Part shown: one piece after another, positions 1-10,636 of the stretch | Layout: every line of letters starts with the position of its first letter | Position numbering within the stretch: the stretch's first letter is position 1 | Origin: Hypholoma sublateritium FD-334 SS-4 | Taxonomy: Eukaryota; Basidiomycota; Agaricomycetes; Agaricales; Strophariaceae | DNA length: 64,000 bases | Direction of reading: 5' to 3' | Assembly (NCBI GenBank): GCA_000827495.1 | Contig: KN817601.1 | Coordinates: forward strand, 65,823 to 129,822 | Program-made: the position numbers and the translations under genes | Notes under the pieces: generated by a model | What the model saw: the letters and a program-made list of their open reading frames with translations, nothing else | Told to the model about the DNA's origin: nothing | Databases searched by the model: none

Positions 1-1009
1 GAGTCGATGTGGTGCTGCCCGTCGTTATTCTCGGCCACGCTCGCCCGTCGTGTCGCCGAAGGATCTGCTGGAGCGCACATGGGGCGCCCCAGCGCAAGTT
101 TTCATACTCATGCATGCACACACCGTCTCACTCCGGCCCTCCACTCGTCACCCGCCGCCGTCCTCCCACTGTACATCCAGCCCCGCGCCTGCGTCCACAC
201 AACTCACACCACACTCTATCCCGTTCCCCCCAGCCTCCCGACGACCGTGCGCAAGCCCCCATCCGCATCGCACCGCTCCCCCGCCCGCGATGGCCCTTCT
301 GTGCATGTGCGAGGTGCACGCTAGCGCCTTGTCGTGCACAGTAGTACGTCATGGAGGTGAGTGCAGGGAGGCGCACCGACAGCAGAGCGCACGCTGATCG
401 GGGCTCACGGCGGCCCACCCTGTTCCCCCCCAGCCCCTCAGCGACCACGTGCGTAAGCCCATCGGCGCCGCACCTCTCCTCCGCCCGTTGGCCCTTCTGT
501 GCGTGCGGCGGGTGCACGCCAGCGGCGTGTCGTATTACGAGGTGCCGCTGGGTAGTGTATGGAGGCGCGCCCACAGGAAAGGGCGATTTTTCTCGGGCGC
601 CGACCGCGCGCTCACCGCGGGCGGAGGCAGGCCCGGAAGTTTCTCGCGGCGCCGAATATGCGCAGAGGCGACGGCGAAGGGCCGGCGAGATCGGGCCTGG
701 TCAGTGGCGATGGCGGCGCCTGCGCGCCCACCATGCGCGGCGCCCTAAACACCGTTCAGATTGAACGACGTATTGAACGGGTTTAATCCGATCAAAGGTG
801 CAAGGTATTGGATTAAGCCAGCCCTACCTGGTTACGGTGTCATTTGCAGCGCCATGAGTTCTCGAGGCAGAATGTATACGGTATAGCGCATGTGGGTCGA
901 ACGCCACCGCGACTATGAAAACACGAAGTGGCTCTCCTTGATTCGCTCCTCGTGCAGCTGGTTTACAGGACATAAATACTGGAAATGTAGTATACGTTGC
1001 GAGTCGTAT
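1..1009. other. GC-rich gene-free stretch with direct repeats
   Basis: No exon structure or recognisable protein family is visible. The overlapping open frames are Arg/Pro/Ala-rich and change frame freely, as expected of GC-rich non-coding DNA. Composition drops after about 740, where the sequence becomes AT-balanced and runs into the 3' end of the DUF6534 gene. The only structure I see is the direct repeat listed separately. Confidence 0.6.
220..560. repeat. Two ~140-bp direct repeats, 198 bp apart
   Basis: The segment near 220-365 recurs at about 418-560. Shared landmarks are a CCC-rich block (GTTCCCCCCAGCC), CGTGCGCAAGCCC versus CGTGCGTAAGCCC, and TGGCCCTTCTGTGC starting at 291 and 489. 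The copies differ by scattered substitutions and small indels. A weaker third copy lies near 3640-3850, recognisable by ATGGAGG and GGGCGTAGGCAAGG-like blocks in the same order. The origin is unknown; old segmental or transposon-derived duplication is possible. Confidence 0.5.
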
Positions 1010-2297
1010 TTACACAGTGTACGCCGAGCTGGACCCCGTCTCTTCCACCCTGGCAAATTCGATCCCCGAGCTTCTCCGCGTCGAGTGATCCAGCTCCTCT
1101 GTCTCATTCCACACGGGCGCGGCCGCCGCAGGCGCGTTCGCCGTGACCTTCACGCGGCTGTTCAGCAAGGCGATCATCGAATTCGAGTACGTCTTGGCGA
1201 GGATGAGCGCGGCGACCTGGTAGTACGGCGGGTGGTGGGGCAGGTACACCAGCGCGAGGCTGATGCCGGAAAGCGACGCTGAATAGCGCAGGGCATGTCA
1301 GCGATGACGATGGATGACCGGGTGCGGCGAAAAAGGGAGGCGCGAACCGGTGATGGACCCCGTCTCGATGGACAGCCGGACGAGCCGCTTGATGATGTTG
1401 TGCGTGTCTTGGAGCCCCGTGTCCCTCTTTTTAAGCTTTGGAGAGTGCGTCGGATCAACGCCCGCCAATTCAGGATGCGGTGTCTGCACGCACGTAGTAT
1501 GTCATGATCGTGGCGATCATTACGTCGCACACCAGCCCGCTCGCTCCCCATATCTGCGGCAGGCGAAAGGGATGGGCCGCATTTAGGCGCGGTGCGAAAT
1601 GTGTAACCTCGTGGTAGGAATGTGCTCACGCCAATTGTGATCAACGATACTTCCGTCCCGAGCACCCTGGTGAGCAGCGTCGCGTGTTTGGTCTGGACAG
1701 CTACTGTGATCGCTGCGCCAAACTCGCACATTGAAAACTGCGAAACGAAAAATTGTCCTCGAAAGCTGCATCGCGCAGAAGAGGGAGCTCACCATGGCGA
1801 TCAGCGCAGCCCAATATCTCGACTTGGTGAAGGCCGCGACTCTGTAACAGTAAACCGCCTGCGCTAGGCATGCGACTGTCCGTTTTAAAAGGGGACAGCA
1901 TATCAGCTGCGCTTCTGGGCGCTTTAATTCATGTCAGCGTAGGAGACACGCACTGAGGCCGGTCATAAGCGGGACGGAGTACCACGCCGTCCCGACCTGG
2001 TTGATCACGACGGGGTCGGTGAACCCGATGGTGAAGAACTTGAAGACGTCGTGCGTGACGGCGACGGTCTGGACCGTCTCTACGGAGAGCTCGAGGAAGA
2101 CGACGAGATTTAGGAAACGGTGGGCTTTTCGGTGGTCTTTTCGGTGGTCTTTGCGGTCCTTCAAGTTGGCGGTGAGGTAGTAAAAGTCTGCACATACAAA
2201 AAATTATGGATGAGTTCGCTGTTTGATTCGACATAATCATTGGGAGTGATTCACAGACTTGGACCCATAGGATTCCAAATAGTATCCAGTTTGCCAT
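1010..2297 (-). CDS. DUF6534-family seven-helix membrane protein
   Basis: A predicted multi-pass membrane protein of the basidiomycete DUF6534 type; function unknown. A consistent spliced model uses exons 2297-2255, 2187-1954, 1863-1793, 1737-1630, 1553-1494, 1435-1348 and 1278-1010, with canonical GT/AG at nearly every junction (for example GTGCGT at 1953 and GTGAGC at 1792 and 1629). Family landmarks appear in order: an NWxLFGILWVQVYFYY first-helix end, ELSVETVQTVAVTHD, a GLxxAVYCYR segment after the third helix, then GLVCDVMIATIMTYY, DTGLQDTHNIIKRLVRLSIETG, and the last-helix signature KTYSNSMIALLNSR. The first helix is short from the ATG at 2297, so an upstream exon carrying the true start is likely; I could not place it. 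The reading frame is otherwise intact. Confidence 0.85.
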
Positions 2298-2299
2298 GG

Positions 2300-4609
2300 C
2301 ACCCACGAGCTTTCGATAAGGAAGATGTCAGATAAATCACAGAGAACGAGCGGATTACTCTTACGATAATCGCTACACTAAGAAAATGAATACATCAGTC
2401 GGTTGAAAACAGCAATTCTTTGACTTACTCCCTGTGAACAAAGCCAGGCAAGCTGAACGCAATGGATACCGGCGCATGTACCGTCAATTCAGACATGGCT
2501 GACAGTCCACTTTGGTGACAAGTTGAGGAGTGGCAGTATTGCTACGTCGAGGAAATCCTTTTAACGAAGCTTCGATGTTGACGACATCAAAAGAAACACC
2601 TCGTGGATCCCGGCTACGATTACACACCACAGTTGGTTTGGCGCCGTGTAGAAGTGACATATGCTGATGACCCGTTTCGCAAGGTACATATTTTTTACGA
2701 GAGCTACTTCCGTGATCAGGAGTGTGTTGACACACAGCGTGAAGTGTACTCACCTAAGTGCTTTCAGCATCTCTGACCATGGACAAGTTACAACCCCTTC
2801 TCAACAAAACACATCCCGGTACTCTGAGTGGATTGCCTGTAAGTCGGACTGGACAAACGTAAAGCTGGTGCTTCGACTCGGAACAGAAACACTGATGTAG
2901 AAGACTGTCCAAAGAAAGGAACTGATATAAATGATGAAATCGCCATATGCGCCCAGTTATGAATAGATTAAGCTCACATTATCTCATGTACCAGTAAGAG
3001 CCCTCGAGACAACTCACTATCACGGTGACAGTAAGCCCGAAAAGTGGACGCGGGTACTATAGCATGTGGCAAATGAGTTGATCAGCGATCGTCGATTGGT
3101 GGTCCTCGGTAGGCGCATAGGTCAGCCATGCCTGTTCCCGCTGGTACAGTGATGCATCATCGACAACTTGTTAGCTAGAATGGTGCTGGCACGTATATAG
3201 ACGAAACGACTGGAAATAACGATGGTCAGACAGCATTAGCATTTCCGGGTCTTCAGTCACCGGAGTACTAATTTAACGGGCCCACCTGATTTGAAAGAAC
3301 TACACTTTGGGAGATGCTACAGCGAGGGAGAGCTGGGCCAGTTGCGAGGGCGAGAGCTCGTCGTATGGCAAGGAAACGGTTTCGAAGCAGCGTGGAGTGT
3401 ACACGACTCGTAATTCCTCGTAAAACGCTCAGTTCCCTGCCTCAATTCGGAAAGGCAGTCGTAGAGGTTGCCTAGAGATGGCTTGCGATGGTGCTACCGT
3501 CAGCTAAAGCCGGGTCTTGCTGGATGCGTCATTAGCTCCTCGATCAGGCATTTTGGCGCTCAGGTTCCGACTGATATGGGATAGTCGAAATGGGTCGCAG
3601 GGTCACGGCGACGATTCAGATGTGAATGGCATGACAGAGAGCGCACTGGACGCGCGGCGTGGCGCCGTATTGGAGCAGTGTATTATGGCGATGTAGCTTG
3701 GCAGTATATGGAGGAGTACCGAACGAGAGTGAGCATGTAAGTACTCCGGCGCTGCGAGCACATGGTGGGCGTAGGCAAGGTTCGGTCCGGCTGTTGTTTG
3801 GTCGTCGTCGCCAAATATGGACGCGACATCATCGACGTTGACGATGTCGACCCCTGCCTCCAGCGCGCGACTTGACCTGCTCTAGATTAGCATCTCCAAC
3901 TCGCGAGATCAGCGGTTTCGTTCTCGAGCGGCACCGCCTGCGCATGCATACGACACGCTCGCCCGCGTCGCTGTGAGTCATGACTCCGAGTCCTTTGCTG
4001 AGTATCCAACCCACCAAATCTACCAGCACTGACGGATTCCGCCGCAGCACTTCGCGTTCGCCCGCGCTTCCCCAATATTCTCCGCTACCCCGGACTGCGG
4101 ACCTCTGCGCTGTTTGAGACAGCAGCCAACGACCTCTGCTATACTGGCTTGTGCACTCAGCGCTTTTTTGCCCTCGCACTCGCCAGACGCTCGCGCACCT
4201 TCGCTGTGTTATCCGTACTCTCTCCTCCGTTTCTGTATCACTCCGAGGCGACCTTCACTCACAGCTCCTCTTTTGAGCTGCCCCCCAGCCTTCGTTGATC
4301 TCGCCTACGCCGACATCCTCCTCATAAATCCGCAAGATGCCGCACGCGTCGAGTTCACCCACGTCGAGCGCACGCGGGTCGAAACACGCGAGGCTTAGAA
4401 AGGGAGCACTGGCTTTTTCGCACCCATGCATTAAATGGGCATATTCCCTTCAGTGCTCGGCGCTTGCGAACTTCGTATACATGCTCCCAACCACCGCTGC
4501 AAAGAATCACCTCGCGCAATACGTCCATGCGCCGATAAGTATAGCTCTCGCGCGGCGTATTCTACATCAGGTGTGACACGACTGCGTTGACATGCGCCCA
4601 CCATAGCGG
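2300..4609. other. Gene-poor intergenic region
   Basis: About 2.3 kb between the DUF6534 gene and the inverted-repeat element. No family signature or plausible exon chain was found on either strand; all open frames are short and low in coding character. It contains the diverged third copy of the GC-rich repeat (about 3640-3850). The stretch may hold decayed transposon sequence, but I see no terminal repeats. Confidence 0.5.
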
Positions 4610-4612
4610 GAA

Positions 4613-5394
4613 CACTGCCGGGAGCCAACAATTTTTCCGAGTGAAAAACGCAGATAAAATGGAAAGATTTTGGTTTAAAATGTAGATTAGATAAAATATA
4701 TCCTTTTTAAGCGATTCTTCTGAATGAAAAAGACATGAGGAACGAGAATAAAAGGTAGAGTGTGTGAATGATTTTGCATATTTACTATTATACCTTTTGT
4801 GAACATTTTTAGAACGACAAAATCGGTTCACGACGCAAGCTTTTGTTCGCGTTTTCCAGTGAGAGATTTTTGATGTTTTTCAATATTGAAAAATGCATTA
4901 AAAATGCCTCATTTAACAATAAGGTAAACGCGAANNNNNNNNNNNNNNNNNNNNNNNNNNNNNNNNNNNNNNNNNNNNNNNNNNNNNNNNNNNNNNNNNN
5001 NNNNNNNNNNNNNNNNNNNNNNNNNNNNNNNNNNNNNNNNNNNNNNNNNNNNNNNNNNNNNNNNNNNNNNNNNNNNNNNNNNNNNNNNNNNNNNNNNNNN
5101 NNNNNNNNNNNNNNNNNNNNNNNNNNNNNNNNNNNNNNNNNNNNNNNNNNNNNNNNGCGAACAAAAGCTTGCATCGTGAACCGATTTTGTCGTTCTAAAA
5201 ATGTTCACAAAAGGTATAATAGTAAATATGCAAAATCATTCACATACTCTACCTTTTATTCTCGTTCTTCATGTCTTTTTCATNCAGAAGAATCNCTTAA
5301 AAAGGATATATTTTATCTAATATACATTTTAAACCAAAATCTTTCCATTTTATTTGCGTTTTTCACTCGGAAAAATTGTTGGCTCCCGGCAGTG
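4613..5394. mobile_element. CACTG-ended element with ~240-bp terminal inverted repeats
   Basis: The left arm, 4613 to about 4853, is the near-perfect reverse complement of the right arm, about 5157 to 5394. Both ends read CACTGCCGGGAGCCAACAA inward. The element is flanked by a 3-bp direct repeat, GAA (4610-4612 and 5395-5397). CACTG termini with a 3-bp target duplication are typical of the CACTA/CMC superfamily of DNA transposons. Known sequence in the middle (4854-4934) is AT-rich without a transposase. The rest is a 222-N gap, so internal coding capacity cannot be judged. The arms are much longer than the usual 10-30 bp, so a foldback-type non-autonomous derivative is my best reading. Confidence 0.75.
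4935..5156. other. Assembly gap (222 N)
   Basis: A run of N lies exactly between the two arms of the long inverted repeat. Two more ambiguous bases occur in the right arm (5284 and 5295). Assembly failure is expected where two arms can fold on each other. The gap length may be an estimate. Confidence 0.98.
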
Positions 5395-5667
5395 GAAGTT
5401 TCGATCAGCGGGAGGAGTTATTAGGAATGACCGGCGGCCCGGCCCGATTCAGATACAGGCGGATCAGTCCCGCTGTCATCCACGTCGCACGGACCGAGTA
5501 CCAGTTGCACCTCATGTCGGCAAGCCTGAGTGCCAGTGAGTGGAACTTTATCAAGACTGTGAAGATACTCTAATGCAGTCCAATTACACCAATTATCCGG
5601 CATTCACAGCAGGAACAAGTGAGCGCTTGTTTAGACACTCCGACAAATCTCGTTCAACATTGTTTTC

Positions 5668-7885
5668 ATGCAACAACAACTCACTGTGACGACCTCAGCC
5701 GCGTCTGAGCTGGAAGTAGTTTCCGACACTGGCGCTAAAGAGCTCTTGAGCTCCCTTGTCGCGTTCTTGAAGCCGGTCATCCAAGGGTATGCAGCTTCGC
5801 CAGGTGAGTTAATGATCAGTGCCATCTCTCGAGTACCTAAAGTAACCTTGTTCACTCTCCAGTGTCTGCCGAGCTCAATCAAAAATGTATAGTATCACTC
5901 CCGTATTAACGGTGATTGGTTTTTCGCCAATTGGTTGCACTGTAGACCACACGGATGCCGAGTTGACAAACGGATTGGAGGGAAAGAATCTATTGTCCGC
6001 TTTAACAGCGTTTGTCGCAGTGGCCTTACATATCCCTCGGACGGCGGAGGCTCATGGTAGACAAGGTAAGGAGCTGTGATATCTCAGAAATACATTGGAG
6101 TACTTCTAACCCAATCTTACTAGAGAATTCCCCCGAGCTCAGTGGCACGGCCGTGGAAGATCAAGAGGTCACTGCAGCCCCAGAGATTCCCAAAGGTGCC
6201 AATCATACTGCGTACTTAAGCGATCCCGATCTCATCATCCGTTCGCTGAATCAAATACAGCAGTCCCACTGAGCGAATTGCAGACTAAGACGCTGCTCGC
6301 CGCCCGTGCCCACGTATTCAACAAGATGCCCATCCGCCTTCTGGCATTCGACAAGACCGGATCTAACATTCGGCTCATTGGGCGCAACGAAATATTCACT
6401 TGTATACTTCCCGGTGTATTTTCCAAAACAGCAGATCCCAAGTTTCAGTTGGAGTGGACAGCAGCCGAAAGACTGAAGGATATGCATGATACCTGGAGCG
6501 TGAATACGCTGTACCGCCAAAACAGAATGAGGGAGCTACTACAGGGGGCTGTCGAACAAAGCGTGGACTACGCCATTCTGTCGCACACTTGGATCCGAGA
6601 TACCCCCGGCGATGTTGTTTTCCAGGACTGGGCCACGCGCGAGCACATGTCACGGGGAAACACGAAGATCGTCAAGTTCTGCGAGGTCGCTGCACGGAAT
6701 CACGACGTAACCCTGGGCTGGATCGACACTGTCTGCATTAACAAAGACAGCAGCTCAGAACTCGACGAGTCCATTCGGTCAATGTACAATTGGTACCGCG
6801 GTGCCTCCGTATGCGTCGCATACCTTTCGGAAACAGTCGATATTTGCGGTGCGCATCGCGATTCGTGGTTCACCCGTGGCTGGACCTTGCAGGAGCTGCT
6901 GGCCCCTGCGCACAGCGTTTTTTACAACCGAGATTGGGAACAGCTAGGGCCTAGCAGCGACACCGAAAAAGCGACACCGAAATACAATCTGCCATCCAAG
7001 AAGCAAGCGGGATCACCAGCAGAGAGCTGGAGCTGAGCTGGAGCGCCGCCGTCGAGCAGATCCCGTTCTCGCGCAGAATGAAGATGGCGTGCAGGCGGCA
7101 GGTTACACGCGAAGAGGACACATCGTACTCTCTCCTGGGGATCCTTGGCGTCGACATCTCAATTGCTTATGGCGAGGGTGCGCACCGCGCATTCTTCCGC
7201 CTCGTCCGTGAACTCTTCAACACAAAGAAACATGTTATAGATCTCTTCAACCGCAGCTATGATGCTGGTGAAAGCCTCCTCCCGTCGTCGCTGGAATCAT
7301 ACCAATACCGAGAACCCTTCTGGGATTATCCTGATGGGGGTACATGTCTGGATGATTATTTGCCCCCCGAACCGATTATTCCGACCCACCTGGGTGTGTG
7401 CATCTCGCTCCTCCTTGCGCCTGGGCTGGTCACAGACACAGAACATGATGAAAAATATGTACCCAAAGGGGGCCTGTCTGCGAAGACATCAATTACATTT
7501 TACTTCCCCACTGGTGAAAGAAGATACTCGTGGCTCCTTCTGTGCGACAAAAGACTATACACAGGAGACCTGGCTGATCTGAGTACCCAAAATCGCTTGG
7601 AATTACCTGAAGGAGTGTCCAGTATATATATGGCAGGGATAGTAAATTTCGGCGCCGACACCAGCGGGCACATTCTGCTTCCTGAGAAGTGTCTTGCGTT
7701 AGATCTTAATTGGGATGGAATTCTTGCAGGAAACTTCACTCGGAACTCCTAATGGAAATGTGACTATACAATCTGGAACGTCGTACAACATTATCATCGA
7801 GTCACCCATGGACTCGGAAGGCCTGAGAATCCCTAAAGCTGAATTAGAAGAATATGGATTGCAACTTTTTTCTTTGTATTTATGA
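5668..7885 (+). pseudogene. HET-domain protein, broken by two frameshifts
   Basis: Heterokaryon-incompatibility (HET) domain gene. The 5' model is clean: exons 5668-5803, 5863-5886, 5946-6065, 6124-6195 and 6261 onward, all joining in frame with GT/AG borders. The N-terminal ~100 residues carry two similar modules (AKELLSSLVAFLKPV and GKNLLSALTAFVAVA). The HET domain follows with its usual motifs: YAILSHTW, GWIDTVCIN, SIRSMYNWYRGASVCVAYLS, WFTRGWTLQELLAP, and later EEDTSYSLLGILGVDISIAYGEG. The frame breaks near 6956-6982, where AGCGACACCGAAA is repeated with a 14-bp period; single copy would restore the frame. A second, one-base shift near 7750 truncates the C-terminus, and the downstream frame continues family-like to a stop at 7883-7885. 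No GT/AG intron explains either break. In fungi HET proteins trigger cell death on non-self fusion; this copy looks inactive unless the breaks are assembly errors. Confidence 0.85.
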
Positions 7886-8439
7886 TTCTTTTTTTTTGGA
7901 ATAAATGTATGCTCCTGAGGTTGCTGTCACGCGCCTTCCTCTACCGCACCGCCCAAGTCGCCCATTTCCATGGATTTCCATCATGCCGAATTTCCCATAA
8001 ATCATTTGTCCATAAATACAGCCAAGCCACAGCGCGTCCTTCACCCACCATAATACATCGCACCATACATCATGCATCACGCCTCAGCTCCATCTCTACC
8101 CCTACCTGTCCAGGCGTTCGCAGTGGGGTCGACGCACTACGGAATACGGGGTTACTCAGCGACAGGCGTCGAGAACGGGGATGTTTGAACGTCCTATGGT
8201 ACTCATTCATCGCCTGATCGATGATCGATAATTTCCCAACTATTCAAACACGAAGTACACTTGGCCTACAAGTTACAAGGAGGAAAGGGCAGGCGGAAAC
8301 CCAGTAGTTCAAAGCACTCACGCTGCGTCGGTCACATCCATAGGATGTGGTATCAAGGGCAAATCAAGAGGGTACACAATATCCAAACTAACCAGTATGT
8401 AAAACATAAATAACAGCCCGAGACTGACCCCTAAGTGCA
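7886..8439. other. Intergenic, convergent 3' ends
   Basis: Lies between the 3' ends of the HET gene (plus) and the dehydrogenase (minus). No gene signature is visible. It opens with a T-rich tract (GATTCTTTTTTTTTGG) that could serve transcript 3'-end formation. Confidence 0.5.
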
Positions 8440-9804
8440 CTCAAGCGTACGCCGCGACCTGCTCCTCCAGCCACGTCCACAGCTCCTGCGAGAGCTTCGG
8501 ATCGCGCCCGGACTTCCCCGGCGTCCCCACGCGCGCCCACGGGATGAGGTACTACAAAGCAAAATCGCGCGGATTGCGACAAACCGAGGTCAGCAAAAAG
8601 CGATGCGCTGCGCGAAGAAACCAACGCACCTTTCCGTTCAGAGCAGCCGCCTCGGGCGCGGTGCCCGCCCACAGCTGCGTGAGCGGCCCGTACGGAGGGT
8701 CGTACAGAAGCAGCGTGGTCTAGCGGCAGCGTCAGCGCATACACCTCGTTCGGAGTTTGGACCGTGGTAGGTGGGTCGACTCACCAGAAACCACTTCTGC
8801 ACGGGTGGCAGGTGACGCTGGATGTCCGATTTTATGTTCCCCGGGTTCACCGCTGTGGAGACGATGCCCTGCTCGCCGTACCGCCGCGCGAGCTCGTTCG
8901 ACAACATGATGTTGCCCTACACAAATGCACCGCAGTGCGCGCATTAGTAGTGTGCGTGCGCACGCGTGGAAGCAGGAAGACAACGTGAACGTACAAGCTT
9001 GCTCTGCGCGTAGAGCCCCTGCTTTCCCAGCTTCTTCCTAGCGCTTGTGTCCTTCAGCGTGCCGTAGTTGATCCCGCTCGCTGTGATTGATGCGGACGAC
9101 GACGTGTTCACGATGCGTGCCTTCCCGTCCGCGCTTGCCTTTGCGCCGGCGAGCAGTGCGGGAAGGAGTAGCTGCGTGAGGTAGAAGTGCCCCAGGACGT
9201 GCACACCGAACTGCGCGTCGTAGCCCTGCACTGTGAGCTGGTCGATAGGCGGCACGAACATCCCTCTGAAATGTACAAGCATAAAACGTTCAGCGCGGTC
9301 CTAGGAAAGACGGCGCACCCACGCGTTGTTGTACAGCACATGCAGCGCCGGCTCCTTCTCGATAAACTCAGCCGCCGCCGCTTTGACTGACGGCAGGTCC
9401 GCGAGGTCGAGCTTCAGGAAGACGGCCTCCTTCCCCGTGTCGCGCTTGAGCTCAGCGATAGCTGCGGCCGCCTTATCTGCGTTATACGATGCGATGTATA
9501 CCTTGGCGTTGCGCGCCAGGAGAACCTAAATCCGTATTGCGACAGGGACTTAGTAAGCCGTCCCTCTGCAGCGAATTGGAGCGCGTGCGCGCGGCGTGCT
9601 CACCCGTGCCGTGTCCTTCCCGATGCCTGCAACAACCCCAGGGAGCGTCAGTTACCCTACATCCGCACTGACGCACGAGGCCAGCTCACCAGCACTGCCG
9701 CCCGTCACCATAATCACCTTCCCCGTGAGGTCCGGGACATGGTCGGTGTGAAATTTGCTCTTTGGGGGGTAGGTCTGAGACAAGACCGACGCTGCGATGC
9801 CCAT
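8440..9804 (-). CDS. Short-chain dehydrogenase/reductase (retinol dehydrogenase/WWOX-like)
   Basis: An NAD(P)-dependent oxidoreductase of the classical SDR fold; substrate unknown. The start at 9804 ([21 protein letters not shown]) matches the N-terminus usual for this fungal subfamily. About seven exons are visible, including 9804-9690, a 23-nt micro-exon 9626-9604, 9525-9323, 9265-8995 and 8916-8785, then two more ending at the TGA at 8440-8442. Motifs run in order: the cofactor glycine motif TGGSAGIG split across the first intron, DLADL, NNAG across another splice, a catalytic serine in IVNTSSSAS, and the catalytic YxxxK as YAQSK. The segment [17 protein letters not shown] is the usual PG motif region. 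The C-terminus ends [10 protein letters not shown]. It appears intact. It lies convergent to the HET pseudogene and has a TATA box about 75 bp upstream. Confidence 0.88.
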
Positions 9805-9875
9805 TGTCTGAGAGTGCGTGCGTCAATGGAAGAGAATGTGGGGGTTAGGTGGGATGGCCGCTGTGTCGGTGCTGC

Positions 9876-9882
9876 TTTTATA
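9876..9882 (-). promoter_or_regulatory. TATA box of the SDR gene
   Basis: TATAAAA on the minus strand, about 72 bp upstream of the ATG at 9804, a normal distance for a fungal TATA promoter with a short 5' leader. Confidence 0.5.
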
Positions 9883-9966
9883 CCACGTCGTTCAATTTTG
9901 CGTAGTTTGACCATCTGCCGAAAGCTATTTATGGGACTTACACTGAGACAGACTGAGACGTGTGTG

Positions 9967-10630
9967 CAGGACCCCCGAATATACTGATGACACCCTGAGG
10001 AAAAAGTCACCGATTTCGGCGATTTTTACCCGACCGATTTTGGCAAAAATTTCCAAATTTTATCTCCGTTTCACCTTTGGGATCTCGGGACCCCAATTTT
10101 TATCTCTACACGGGTTCAGGCCTCAAAAAAATTCAGCGCGGCTAAAATACCCAATTTTTCTCTCTGTCGCAACCTCAGGCCTATAAATTTGGGCCTAGGG
10201 TTTAATTCAACTAGATGCCCGGGACCCAGCCTGAGAGGCTCACATTAGAGTGTACACCCGCCGTTTTTCAACTTTTCAGCACCTTGAGTGCTTTGTTAAC
10301 CAATTCCTGATGGGTCTGAACAGACAAAGTACATGGATATACTCTTAGAATCTGTATCCCAATAACTTCCCCTCTAACTGAGTAGTAACTAAGTAAGTGG
10401 TCGGTAGCTATTGGTCGACATTCCACGTTCGACTGTCATTTAGGGCAATATTTATCCCTACACTGGTTCAGACCGGTAGCAAAATCTAAATTTTTATCTT
10501 CACCGAGCCTCAGAGATTTTGAGCAGTTTGGGGCAATTTTTATCTTCACAGCCCTGTGGCATTTCAAAAATTTCGAGCAATTCTTATCCCAATTTGACTC
10601 AGTGATCCATCAGTATATTCGGGGGTCCTG
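9967..10630. mobile_element. 664-bp MITE with perfect 23-bp terminal inverted repeats
   Basis: Both ends begin CAGGACCCCCGAATATACTG (the first 20 of 23 identical bases, 9967-9989 and the complement of 10608-10630). The direct repeat TGTGTG flanks both sides (9961-9966 and 10631-10636), which I take as the target duplication, perhaps part of a longer one. There is no coding potential. Inside, an A/T-rich motif recurs (AATTTTTATCT followed by CTACAC and GGTTCAG), suggesting subterminal transposase-binding repeats. CAG ends and possible 6-8-bp duplications point to a hAT- or KDZ-like family, but that assignment is inference. Confidence 0.75.
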
Positions 10631-10636
10631 TGTGTG

